Origin: Deltaproteobacteria bacterium
Lineage (GTDB): Bacteria > Desulfobacterota > Desulfuromonadia > Desulfuromonadales > BM103
Assembly (NCBI GenBank): GCA_024279915.1
Contig: JAJRRB010000002.1
Coordinates: 1 to 39,750 of the forward strand
Reading direction: 5' to 3'
DNA: 39,750 bases
In this document: piece by piece, positions 26,542 to 33,971 of the stretch
Numbering within the stretch: the first letter of the stretch is position 1
Layout: every line of letters begins with the position of its first letter
Program-made: the position numbers and the translations under genes
Notes under the pieces: model-generated
The model's database searches: none
What the model was told of the DNA's origin: nothing
Seen by the model: the letters and a program-made list of their open reading frames with translations, nothing else

Positions 26542-27126
26542 ATGGCTGATTTATTGCGATGCAGACCTTGTGGTTATGTGATTAGGGAGGATAGACTCAA
26601 TGATGTTTGTCCTGCTTGCGGACTACCACGAGAAGTTTTTGAAACATACAGAGAAAAGGTTTCCAGTAATCGTAAGTTTATTCTAAATTTGGATTTGCAC
26701 CCCATAGCAATTCATCTTTCTCAAACCTTCGTTGTTTTAATCCCAATTCTATTAGTATTGAACTATTACTATCCTGAATTTAAATTATATAGGGTGCACT
26801 CCGTTTTGGATTTTTGTATAGATCTATTACCCTTTTCTCTTGTATTGGCTACTATTACAGGTGCTATTGATGGGGTTACCAGATTTAAATCATTAAAAAC
26901 TCCATTACTAAGGGTGAAGATTATTGTATCAATTATAATAATGACTTTATCTTTTATACTCTTTTATGTAACACCTAATAACATATATGGGATTGAAACC
27001 TTTATAATTAGCATGGTCATGCTTTGCTTTGCTGTTTTACTGGGATTGTGGGGTAAAAAGCTACTGGACGTTATTTTGCCTGGTACAATTAGAATCATAA
27101 AAAAGAAACAACTTAAAACATTATAA
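26542..27126 (+). CDS. Zinc-ribbon (rubredoxin-like) membrane protein of unknown function
   Basis: 194 residues, ATG at 26542 with AAGAGAA upstream. The N-terminus has two CxxC knuckles (CRPCGYVI at about 7-14, CPACGLPREVFE at about 24-35), the pattern of the rubredoxin-like domain of rubrerythrins, binding Fe or Zn. A DLHPIAIHLS segment then leads into about four membrane helices (about 60-80, 95-115, 130-147, 152-172), reminiscent of DUF2231 proteins. The gene is clearly more AT-rich than its neighbours (many TTA, ATA and AAT codons), suggesting recent transfer. Fusion of a metal ribbon to a small membrane domain hints at a redox or oxygen-response role, but I do not recognise a characterised homologue. 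The gap 26264-26541 before it shows no gene. Confidence 0.75.
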   Translation: MADLLRCRPCGYVIREDRLNDVCPACGLPREVFETYREKVSSNRKFILNLDLHPIAIHLSQTFVVLIPILLVLNYYYPEFKLYRVHSVLDFCIDLLPFSLVLATITGAIDGVTRFKSLKTPLLRVKIIVSIIIMTLSFILFYVTPNNIYGIETFIISMVMLCFAVLLGLWGKKLLDVILPGTIRIIKKKQLKTL

Positions 27127-27162
27127 CTTTCAGTCCGAATCCCCAGATAGACCACAAATGCT

Positions 27163-27348
27163 AGCTAGTGTCCATCCGGAAACTCCAGATGGCACAGGTG
27201 CAGTTTTCGATTTGGAAGCGAGCAATTTTTCGCAAGGTCAAGGAAATCAAGCATTTGAGCGGAGGCGTAGCACTTTACGCCGTACAATCAAATGTGCAGA
27301 TTGACGCAGAGATTGCGGAAAAGGGCCGTTTCCGGACGAAAACTAGCT
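27163..27348. mobile_element. MITE-like element, family 2, copy C
   Basis: 186 bp with terminal inverted repeats matching at 18 of 21 positions (27163-27183 and 27328-27348, ends AGCTAGT and TCCGGAAAC). The interior, with a central GGCGTA/TACGCC hairpin, is closely similar in inverted orientation to 31373-31515. No transposase is encoded. Confidence 0.8.
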
Positions 27349-27382
27349 AACACCTTTTGCTCAGTTTTCCTCAGGAGAAATC

Positions 27383-28009
27383 ATGGCAACCCGTAAAGAG
27401 ATTCATGACAGAGTTCTCAATGCAAAATGTAAGGAAGAGTTGGCGACGGTCTATGGTGAATGGGCCGAGCAGTATGACAAGGACCTTGTCGATGAGATGG
27501 GCTATGTTGCTCCGGCTATAGCCAGTCAACTCCTACAGGAGTATGTAGAAGATCAGCACATCAGGATCTTGGATGCTGGTTGTGGAACTGGGCTTGTAGG
27601 GGCAGATTTGCATCAAAATGGATATCTTAACCTTGAAGGGTTAGATTATTCTGTACAAATGCTGGAAAGGGCCAAAGACAAAGGGGTCTATACTAGACTA
27701 CATCAGGGGGACCTGACCGACAGACTTGATTTGCCGGAAAACAGTTACGATGCGATCATCAGTGTCGGAACATTTACCTGCGGTCATGTCGGCCCTGAGG
27801 CTTTTGATGAACTGATCCGCATTACCAAGCCGGGAGGTCATCTCTGCTTTACGGTTCGTGACCAGGCTTGGGAAGAGGATAATTACCGCTTCGCGATGGA
27901 TAAAATAGAAAAGAGCGGTGCCTGGAAACGCTTGGAAGAAAAAACCACTGATTATATCCAACAGGACGGATCAAGCTGTAATGTCTGCATTTATCAAAAA
28001 AGCATATAA
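27383..28009 (+). CDS. Class I SAM-dependent methyltransferase
   Basis: 208 residues, ATG behind CAGGAGA. Seven-strand Rossmann-like fold with motif I ILDAGCGTGLVG (about 62-73) and the acidic loop GLDYSVQMLERA that holds the SAM ribose. The post-motif TKPGGHLCFTVRD ends the core. The N-terminal YGEWAEQYDKDLVDEMGYVAP resembles the METTL27/Williams-Beuren-type group, whose substrates are unknown. It lies between the MITE copy C and the proline-racemase-family gene, 96 bp upstream of the latter on the same strand, so co-transcription is possible. No specific function is claimed. Confidence 0.85.
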   Translation: MATRKEIHDRVLNAKCKEELATVYGEWAEQYDKDLVDEMGYVAPAIASQLLQEYVEDQHIRILDAGCGTGLVGADLHQNGYLNLEGLDYSVQMLERAKDKGVYTRLHQGDLTDRLDLPENSYDAIISVGTFTCGHVGPEAFDELIRITKPGGHLCFTVRDQAWEEDNYRFAMDKIEKSGAWKRLEEKTTDYIQQDGSSCNVCIYQKSI

Positions 28010-28105
28010 CCAAGCGTCTCAAACACCACGCTGCTGACACACTATGCTTGGCATCTAAAAATCGCGAGCTGAGCCACAGGCTTTTAAGTATGGGGGAAAG
28101 ATATT

Positions 28106-29137
28106 ATGCGTACAAACCAGGTTATCCATGTTGTCAGTTGTCATGCCGAAGTAGAAGTCGGAGACGTCATCGTTGGCGGTGTGGCGCCTCCTCCAGGGGA
28201 AACGATCTGGGAGCAGGCCCGTTGGATTGCCAAGGACAAAAAGCTTAGAAACCTTGTCTTGAACGAACCCCGCGGCGGCGTGTTTCGCCATGTCAATCTG
28301 CTGGTCCCGGCCAAAAATCCAAAAGCCCAGATGGGCTGGATTATCATGGAGCCGGAGCATACGCCTCCTATGTCCGTATCAAACTCAATCTGTGTGTCGA
28401 CGGTTCTTCTCGAAACCGGCATCATTCCTATGCAGGAACCGGAGACCCGAATGACTCTGGAGCCTCCCGGAGGGCTGGTTGATGTGGTGGCCAGTTGCAA
28501 GGATGGCAAGGTCACCAAGGTGCAGATTCGCAATGTCCCCTCATTTGTTGATAAATGTGATGCCACTATCGAGGTGGAAGGACTTGGTACTCTGACTGTG
28601 GATACGGCCTATGGTGGCGACAGCTTTGTGATTGTTGACGCTGAACTATTTGGCTTTAAACTCACTCCTGACGAGGCACAAGACATTGTGCAGACAGGTC
28701 TCAAAATAACCAATGCTGCGAATGAGCAACTGGGTTTTCATCATCCAGAAAATCCGGATTGGCAGCACATTTCTTTTTGTCAGATTGCTGCTCCTCTGCA
28801 AAAAGAAAATGGCGTCTGGCTCGGTCGCAACAGTGTGGTGATTCAACCCGGTAAGTTGGACAGGTGTCCCACTGGAACAGGCTGCTCGGCCCGGATGGCG
28901 CTTTTGCATCATAAGGGTGTCCTCAAGGTTGGCGATCAGTATATTGGCGAATCAATTCTTGATTCACGTTTCCATTGTTCTATTGACGCGGTGACTACTG
29001 TAGGCGAGCGTGAGGCAATCTATCCGCTTATCTCAGGACAAGCCTGGATAACCGGGACGCATCAACATATGCTGGATCCGACCGATCCTTGGCCGGAAGG
29101 CTACAGAGTGGCTGATACCTGGCCTATGATGAAATAG
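28106..29137 (+). CDS. Proline racemase superfamily protein with a Ser/Thr catalytic pair
   Basis: 343 residues, ATG behind GGGGGAAAG. The superfamily includes proline racemase and 4-hydroxyproline 2-epimerase (Cys/Cys or Ser/Cys pair) and trans-3-hydroxyproline dehydratase (Cys/Thr pair). By alignment to the MCGHN motif, the first catalytic position here is Ser90 ([16 protein letters not shown]) and the usual His is also Ser. In the second motif, [14 protein letters not shown] takes the place of DRSPCGTG, giving Thr256, with cysteines shifted to 254 and 260. The full fold is present ([25 protein letters not shown]). This is therefore a divergent subgroup; racemase, epimerase or dehydratase activity cannot be assigned. 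Context with hypD, ProDH and PruA favours a proline or hydroxyproline isomer as substrate. Confidence 0.85.
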   Translation: MRTNQVIHVVSCHAEVEVGDVIVGGVAPPPGETIWEQARWIAKDKKLRNLVLNEPRGGVFRHVNLLVPAKNPKAQMGWIIMEPEHTPPMSVSNSICVSTVLLETGIIPMQEPETRMTLEPPGGLVDVVASCKDGKVTKVQIRNVPSFVDKCDATIEVEGLGTLTVDTAYGGDSFVIVDAELFGFKLTPDEAQDIVQTGLKITNAANEQLGFHHPENPDWQHISFCQIAAPLQKENGVWLGRNSVVIQPGKLDRCPTGTGCSARMALLHHKGVLKVGDQYIGESILDSRFHCSIDAVTTVGEREAIYPLISGQAWITGTHQHMLDPTDPWPEGYRVADTWPMMK

Positions 29138-29155
29138 TAGAGGCTTCTCAAAGGT

Positions 29156-29231
29156 CGTCATCCTCGTGAAAACGGGGATCCATTCTTTTGCAACCCAAGA
29201 CCTCTGGATTCCCGCATGCGCGAGAATGACG
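29156..29231. repeat. Palindromic 'CGTCATCC...GAATGACG' repeat, copy 3
   Basis: CGTCATCCTCGTGAAAACG, GGGGATCCA, CTCTGGATTCCCGC and GAGAATGACG match copy 1 at 15488 in the same orientation. Occupies the space after the racemase-family gene. Confidence 0.75.
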
Positions 29232-29280
29232 AGAGGTGGAGTTTTACAAGAGCCTCGATAGTGTCAAAAGAATAGGCGGT

Positions 29281-29404
29281 TATGCAAAATTGCATATGCT
29301 GGGCAATTATTATACGCAATGCATAAGTGCATAGAATGTGCTATTTCCTTTTAATTACATTGTGTTGTGGCGTTGCCCATGGTTGATGCATATGCGTTAA
29401 AGCA
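29281..29404. promoter_or_regulatory. Cluster of TGCATA palindromes upstream of pruA
   Basis: TATGCAA-AA-TTGCATA (29281-29296, perfect arms), ATGCATAAGTGCATA (29320-29334) and GATGCATATGCG/AGCATAATGG (29384-29411) lie 200-330 bp upstream of the sigma-54-type promoter. The second nearly copies the site upstream of livJ. This is the densest cluster of the motif in the window. The whole gap 29138-29724 otherwise holds the repeat at 29156 and the promoter at 29609; no gene is seen. Confidence 0.55.
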
Positions 29405-29608
29405 TAATGGTCCCTCGGCGCCTCCTGTTTAATTCCCCAGTTTTTATCTGAAAAACAAAAAAATCCCCCCAGTCGTTAACCCCGCGTAGGATTTGTCCGC
29501 TTGTGGTGAAAACCGTTACTTGTCAGGTATTTATCTCTTCTCTTGACTGATGTGTCCCTGTTCTGTTGACGACAGTCGAGTCCTCTGGGTGGCTGCTGTT
29601 TTTAAATT

Positions 29609-29623
29609 TGGCATTCTGTTTGC
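29609..29623 (+). promoter_or_regulatory. Sigma-54 (-24/-12) promoter for pruA
   Basis: TTGGCATTCTGTTTGCTC has GG at 29610-29611 and GC at 29622-29623 in the right register, and is close in sequence to the livJ promoter (TTGGCATTTCTTTTGCTT). It lies 101 bp ahead of the pruA start. Confidence 0.65.
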
Positions 29624-29724
29624 TCTATTAGAGTGTCTGAATTGTGTATCACGTACAACCTGCTACCTTTGAACAAGCGAATTATTTTCTGACCTCATAA
29701 ACATAATTAAGGAAGGTGCCCATT

Positions 29725-31368
29725 ATGAATCTGCTAAACAATGCCATTCTCAAAGTCCCGACACCTGTTAATGAACCCGTTTACAGCTTCGCGCCCGGAA
29801 CTCCGGAGCGTGACCTGCTTAAGGCGGCGATTGATGAAATCTCCTCAAAGAAGGTGGAGATTCCCCTGATTATCGGTGGCAAAGAAGTCCGTACCGGTAA
29901 GATGGGCAAGATTGTCATGCCTCATGACCATCAGCATGTACTCGGTGAGTATCATATTGCGGGTGAAAAAGAGATCAACATGGCGATTGATGCTGCTATG
30001 GACGCCAAAGAGGGCTGGGCTAACCTGCGTTGGGAAGAGCGTGCCGCGATCTTCCTCAAGGCAGCTGAGCTGCTCTCTGGCAAATACCGCTACCTGATGA
30101 ATGCAGTCAGCATGCTTTCCACCAGTAAGAGCGCTTACCAGGCCGAGATTGACGCTGCCTGTGAATTGATCGACTTCCTGCGTTTCAACGTCTACTACGC
30201 TCAGCAGGTCTATACGGATCAACCGCTTTATTGCTCGAAGGGTCTTTGGAACTTCGTACAACAACGTCCTCTGGAAGGCTTTGTCTTTGCGGTCGCGCCA
30301 TTTAACTTCACAGCGATTGCCGGCAACCTTGCCACTGCACCGGCCATCATGGGCAACACGATTTTCCTCAAGCCCGCGTCGTCATGTGTTTATACCCCTT
30401 ATCTCTTTATGCAAATTCTCAAAGAAGCCGGGATGCCTGATGGTGTTATCAACTTTGTGCCTGGTCCCGGTTCGGTGGTTGGCAAAATCTGTCTCGATCA
30501 TCGTGATCTCGGCGGCATACACTTTACCGGTTCGACTGCTGTCTTCCATCAGATGTGGCAGACCGTTGGCAGCAATATAGCCAAATACAAATCTTATCCA
30601 CGCATTGTTGGTGAAACCGGTGGCAAGGACTTCATCGTTGCTCACGAGAGTGCTGATGTAGAGCAACTGACCACCGCGATCATTCGTGGCTCGTTTGAAT
30701 TTCAGGGACAGAAATGTTCTGCAGCTTCACGCGCCTATATTCCGAAATCTATCTGGGGGCAGGTCCGCCAGCAACTTGAAACGGACATGGCAACGATCAA
30801 AATGGGACACCCAAAAGATTTCAGCAATTTCTTTAACGCGGTCATCGATAAATCGGCATTTGCAACCATCACCGAGTTTATCGATTACTCCAGAAAGTCT
30901 GAAGATGCAGAGATCATCATCGGTGGCGGTTATGACGACAGTAAAGGTTACTTCATTGAGCCGACTGTGATTCTGGCTAAGACGCCGAATTTCCGTACCA
31001 TGGAAGAAGAAATATTTGGGCCGGTTATGACCATCTATGTTTACGACGATGCCAAGTACGAAGAGATGCTTGAGCTTTGCGACCAGACCTCGATATATGC
31101 TCTGACCGGTGCAGTTTTTGCCACCGAACGGACTGCTGTCAGCCTGGCTATGACCAAACTGGAAAATGCTGCTGGTAACTTCTATATCAATGACAAGCCA
31201 ACCGGTGCGGTGGTTGGACAGCAACCTTTCGGTGGTGCCCGTGCTTCCGGTACCAACGACAAGGCTGGTTCTTACCTGAATCTGGTTCGTTGGGTTTCGC
31301 CACGTACGATCAAGGAAACCTTTGAGGCGCCAACGCACTTTGCTTACCCATTCATGGATGCTGAATAA
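29725..31368 (+). CDS. pruA: L-glutamate gamma-semialdehyde (P5C) dehydrogenase
   Basis: 547 residues; the ATG at 29725 follows TTAAGGAAGG, preferred to an in-frame GTG at 29716 that overlaps the ribosome site. It oxidises glutamate semialdehyde (from P5C) to glutamate with NAD+. ALDH-fold with general base Glu297 (VGETGGKDF) and catalytic Cys331 (FEFQGQKCSAASRAYI). FNFTAIAGNLATAPAIMGN and the long GTNDKAGSYLNLVRWVSPRT end are typical of the stand-alone P5CDH type found with separate ProDH (about 543 residues). It is the meeting point of the ProDH and HypD products. Proline dehydrogenase follows after a MITE insertion. Confidence 0.95.
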   Translation: MNLLNNAILKVPTPVNEPVYSFAPGTPERDLLKAAIDEISSKKVEIPLIIGGKEVRTGKMGKIVMPHDHQHVLGEYHIAGEKEINMAIDAAMDAKEGWANLRWEERAAIFLKAAELLSGKYRYLMNAVSMLSTSKSAYQAEIDAACELIDFLRFNVYYAQQVYTDQPLYCSKGLWNFVQQRPLEGFVFAVAPFNFTAIAGNLATAPAIMGNTIFLKPASSCVYTPYLFMQILKEAGMPDGVINFVPGPGSVVGKICLDHRDLGGIHFTGSTAVFHQMWQTVGSNIAKYKSYPRIVGETGGKDFIVAHESADVEQLTTAIIRGSFEFQGQKCSAASRAYIPKSIWGQVRQQLETDMATIKMGHPKDFSNFFNAVIDKSAFATITEFIDYSRKSEDAEIIIGGGYDDSKGYFIEPTVILAKTPNFRTMEEEIFGPVMTIYVYDDAKYEEMLELCDQTSIYALTGAVFATERTAVSLAMTKLENAAGNFYINDKPTGAVVGQQPFGGARASGTNDKAGSYLNLVRWVSPRTIKETFEAPTHFAYPFMDAE

Positions 31369-31372
31369 GTGT

Positions 31373-31515
31373 GGTTTTCGTCCGGAAACGGCCCTTTTCC
31401 GCAATCTCGGCGTCAATTTGCACATTTGATTGTGCGGCGTAAAGTACTACGCCTCCGCTCAAAGGCTTGATTTCCTTGACCTTGCGAAAAATTGCTCGTT
31501 TCCAAATCGAAAATT
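31373..31515. mobile_element. MITE-like element, family 2, copy D (truncated), inside the pruA-ProDH operon
   Basis: Closely similar to the reverse complement of copy C from its TTTTCGTCCGGAAACGG end through the CCAAATCGAAAA segment, then diverges. It fills nearly all the space between the pruA stop (31368) and the proline dehydrogenase ribosome site. Confidence 0.75.
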
Positions 31516-31542
31516 TAGTCCGGTTTGATTCTGGAGGAATGA

Positions 31543-32457
31543 ATGTCCCTGTTTAATTTTTTTGTCTCAAAAACGATCATGTACGTGCCCAGCCCGATTG
31601 TCGGTTTTTTTGCTAAAGGCTATATTGCTGGTGAGGACCTGGGGGCTGCAATTGCGACAACCAAAGAGCTGAATCGTAAAGGGATGGTCGCGACCATCGA
31701 TATCCTGGGTGAGTTCATTAAGACCAGGGAAGAGGCCACCTTTTTCAAACAACAGTGTCTCGATATTCTTAACGGCATCGATAAAGATGATATCGATGCT
31801 AACTTATCGCTCAAGCCAACCCAGATGGGTCTGGAACTTGATAAGGAATTTGCTTTCGCAAATATCCGAGAAATCGTTGCTTTGGCGGCCAGTTTGAATA
31901 ACTTTGTGCGCATCGACATGGAAGATCATCCCTGCACCGATGCCACCCTGGAATTCTTCCGGCGTCTGCGCGAGGAGTTTCCGGGGCATGTTGGTGTGGT
32001 GGTACAGTCCTACATGCGCCGTACGCTAGACGATATTGAAGAGTTGAGCGATGGCCTGCTTAACTTTCGTCTCTGTAAAGGGATCTATAATGAGCCAAGA
32101 CATATTGCCTACAAGGATATGGCGATCATCAACCGGAACTTTACCTGTTGCCTTGAAAAAATGTTTGAGAAGAAAGCGTATGTCGGGATTGCTACCCATG
32201 ATGAAATTCTGGTCTTTGAAGCACAACAGTTGATCAACAAGTTTGGACTGAAACGGGACGAATACGAGTTTCAAATGCTGCTCGGTGTCGATCCTGAGTT
32301 GCGCGACCTATTGGTTGAACAGGGTCATCGTTTGCGTATCTACGTTCCTTTTGGGGAAAAGTGGATGCCTTATTCCAGACGTCGCCTGAAAGAGAACCCG
32401 AGTATTGCCAAGCATGCGCTGAAGCAGATGCTGGGTATGTCAGCGCTGCCAGTCTGA
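31543..32457 (+). CDS. Proline dehydrogenase (monofunctional, FAD-dependent)
   Basis: 304 residues, ATG behind CTGGAGGA. It oxidises L-proline to P5C with FAD and passes electrons to the quinone pool. The (beta/alpha)8 ProDH signatures are present: NFVRIDMEDHPCTDATLEFF, LNFRLCKGIYNEP, YVGIATHDE, FQMLLGVDPELRDLLVEQGH and the substrate-binding end YVPFGEKWMPYSRRRLKENP, with the RR pair that holds the proline carboxylate. Length fits the one-domain bacterial type (about 300). It is downstream of pruA, separated by MITE copy D, and followed by a terminator, so the two form an operon from the sigma-54-type promoter. Confidence 0.95.
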   Translation: MSLFNFFVSKTIMYVPSPIVGFFAKGYIAGEDLGAAIATTKELNRKGMVATIDILGEFIKTREEATFFKQQCLDILNGIDKDDIDANLSLKPTQMGLELDKEFAFANIREIVALAASLNNFVRIDMEDHPCTDATLEFFRRLREEFPGHVGVVVQSYMRRTLDDIEELSDGLLNFRLCKGIYNEPRHIAYKDMAIINRNFTCCLEKMFEKKAYVGIATHDEILVFEAQQLINKFGLKRDEYEFQMLLGVDPELRDLLVEQGHRLRIYVPFGEKWMPYSRRRLKENPSIAKHALKQMLGMSALPV

Positions 32458-32487
32458 CGGTACATAAAACATCTCTGCTATATATAG

Positions 32488-32516
32488 GGGGACCACTTGT
32501 TGGTCTCCTCTTTTTC
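32488..32516 (+). terminator. Intrinsic terminator after proline dehydrogenase
   Basis: GGGGACCA pairs with TGGTCTCC (one G-T pair) around a short loop at 32488-32508, followed by TCTTTTTC. Confidence 0.7.
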
Positions 32517-32534
32517 ATATAGTCTGGTTCCGCT

Positions 32535-32622
32535 GGGACTGTCCCCGAATGGGGACTGTCCCTTTTGCACTAATGTGATTACTAAAAGCGGGGACAGTCC
32601 CGTGAGAAACCGGGACAGTCCC
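32535..32622. repeat. Four copies of the 11 bp palindrome GGGACWGTCCC
   Basis: GGGACTGTCCC at 32535-32545 and 32552-32562, and GGGACAGTCCC at 32591-32601 and 32612-32622. The first pair and second pair are inverted relative to each other, so the array can fold into a large hairpin. It lies between the terminator and the MATE-like gene. Confidence 0.85.
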
Positions 32623-32634
32623 CTCTCATTTATC

Positions 32635-33951
32635 ATGACCCAACAGACAACTCTTAAAACGATATACCGCCTCTGGTGGCCACTGGCTCTGACTTGGCTG
32701 ATGATGGCTGTCGAAGGGCCATTCCTTGCAGCAGTTATTGCCCGTATGGGTGACAGCGCCACCAACCTGGCAGCCTATGGGATCGCCTACGCCTTTGGCT
32801 TGATTACCGAAGCTCCGGTGATCATGCTCCTCAGTGCTTCAACTTGTTTGGCCAGGGGACGCTCTGATTATCTCCGTTTGCGGTCTTTCTCGCTCTGCTT
32901 GTGCGCTGTTGTTACTCTTATGCTCATCCTGCTGTTGACTCCGACGGTTTTTACCCCCCTGACAAACACTCTTCTGGGCCTCTCTGCTGACATCGCAAGC
33001 CATGTCTATCAGGCCTTGCTATTACTCCTGCCCTGGCCAGCCGCAATCGGTATTCGCCGTTTCTACCAGGGGGTGCTGATTGCTCACCATCAACCCGGTC
33101 TGGTTGCTGCCGGAACTATGGTCAGGCTGCTGGTTATGTCGACAACAGCATTCACCTTGTGGACACTGGACAGCTTAGCTGGAGCGAGCCTGGGAGCTTG
33201 CGCGTTGAGTGCTGGAGTGGTTGCCGAAGCGGTAGCAACCCGTTGGTTGGCCCGACGGGCAATCGCATTATCTTTGCGTGGTGATGACGAGGATATTGTC
33301 ATGCATTCCTACGCTGCCTTGAGTCGTTTTTACCTGCCACTCGCTATGACCCCGCTGATCGGTTTGAGCATCCATCCTGTAGTGACATTTTTCCTTGGCC
33401 ACAGTTACAAGCCGCTCGAATCGCTGGCTGTTATGCCGGTACTCTATGCTCTGACCTTTCTCTTTCGGGCGCTCGGGCTCTCTTTCCCTGAGGTGGCTAT
33501 TGCTACCTTGAAGGAGGGCCGGCATAACCGTGAAGTGATTCGAAAGTTTGCTCTCTACTTAGCTCTTGCGCTTGGCGGCGGATTGTCGTTGATTGCTTTT
33601 ACGCCGCTGAATATTTTCTGGTTTGCAACCCTTTCCGGGTTGTCTGCCGAATTGGTCGCATTAGCGATTCCGCCATTGCAAATCATGGCTTTCTTCCCGG
33701 CATTAACAGTCGCTATCGGCTATCAGAGGGCGATTCTGATTGACGCCGGAACTACCTTACCGGTGACATTGGCGACAGCCATCGAAGCCTTTGCAATTTT
33801 TACCATTCTAACTTTTCTTGTATTATACTCCACGCTTCCCGGAGTCACTTCGGCAGCCCTTGCTTATCTGTTGGGTCGGTTGTTGGCTCTGCTATATCTC
33901 TGTTGGCCATGCTCTAAAGTTCTTCGCCTTGATTCCACTGCTGTTTTGTAA
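32635..33951 (+). CDS. MATE-like (MOP superfamily) membrane transporter
   Basis: About 438 residues with about twelve hydrophobic segments. The ATG at 32635 is chosen because translation further upstream would read the palindromic repeats; no clear ribosome site is visible. The start TLKTIYRLWWPLALTWLMMA followed by GPFLAAVIARMGDSATNLAA, and the later IGIRRFYQGVLIAHHQPG, resemble bacterial relatives of the MATE/ANKH branch of the MOP exporters. Substrate unknown. It is followed 20 bp later by a DMT transporter gene on the same strand. Confidence 0.75.
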   Translation: MTQQTTLKTIYRLWWPLALTWLMMAVEGPFLAAVIARMGDSATNLAAYGIAYAFGLITEAPVIMLLSASTCLARGRSDYLRLRSFSLCLCAVVTLMLILLLTPTVFTPLTNTLLGLSADIASHVYQALLLLLPWPAAIGIRRFYQGVLIAHHQPGLVAAGTMVRLLVMSTTAFTLWTLDSLAGASLGACALSAGVVAEAVATRWLARRAIALSLRGDDEDIVMHSYAALSRFYLPLAMTPLIGLSIHPVVTFFLGHSYKPLESLAVMPVLYALTFLFRALGLSFPEVAIATLKEGRHNREVIRKFALYLALALGGGLSLIAFTPLNIFWFATLSGLSAELVALAIPPLQIMAFFPALTVAIGYQRAILIDAGTTLPVTLATAIEAFAIFTILTFLVLYSTLPGVTSAALAYLLGRLLALLYLCWPCSKVLRLDSTAVL

Positions 33952-33971
33952 GTTCCACCCAGGAGAGTTTG

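Noticed and set aside
28021-28105. Sigma-54 promoter ahead of the racemase-family gene (TTGGCATC)
   Set aside because: A TGGCA box is present but no GC follows at the required 12-base distance.
32497-32634. N-terminal extension of the MATE-like protein
   Set aside because: The extra 46 codons are translated from the GGGACWGTCCC palindromes and carry no membrane or conserved sequence.
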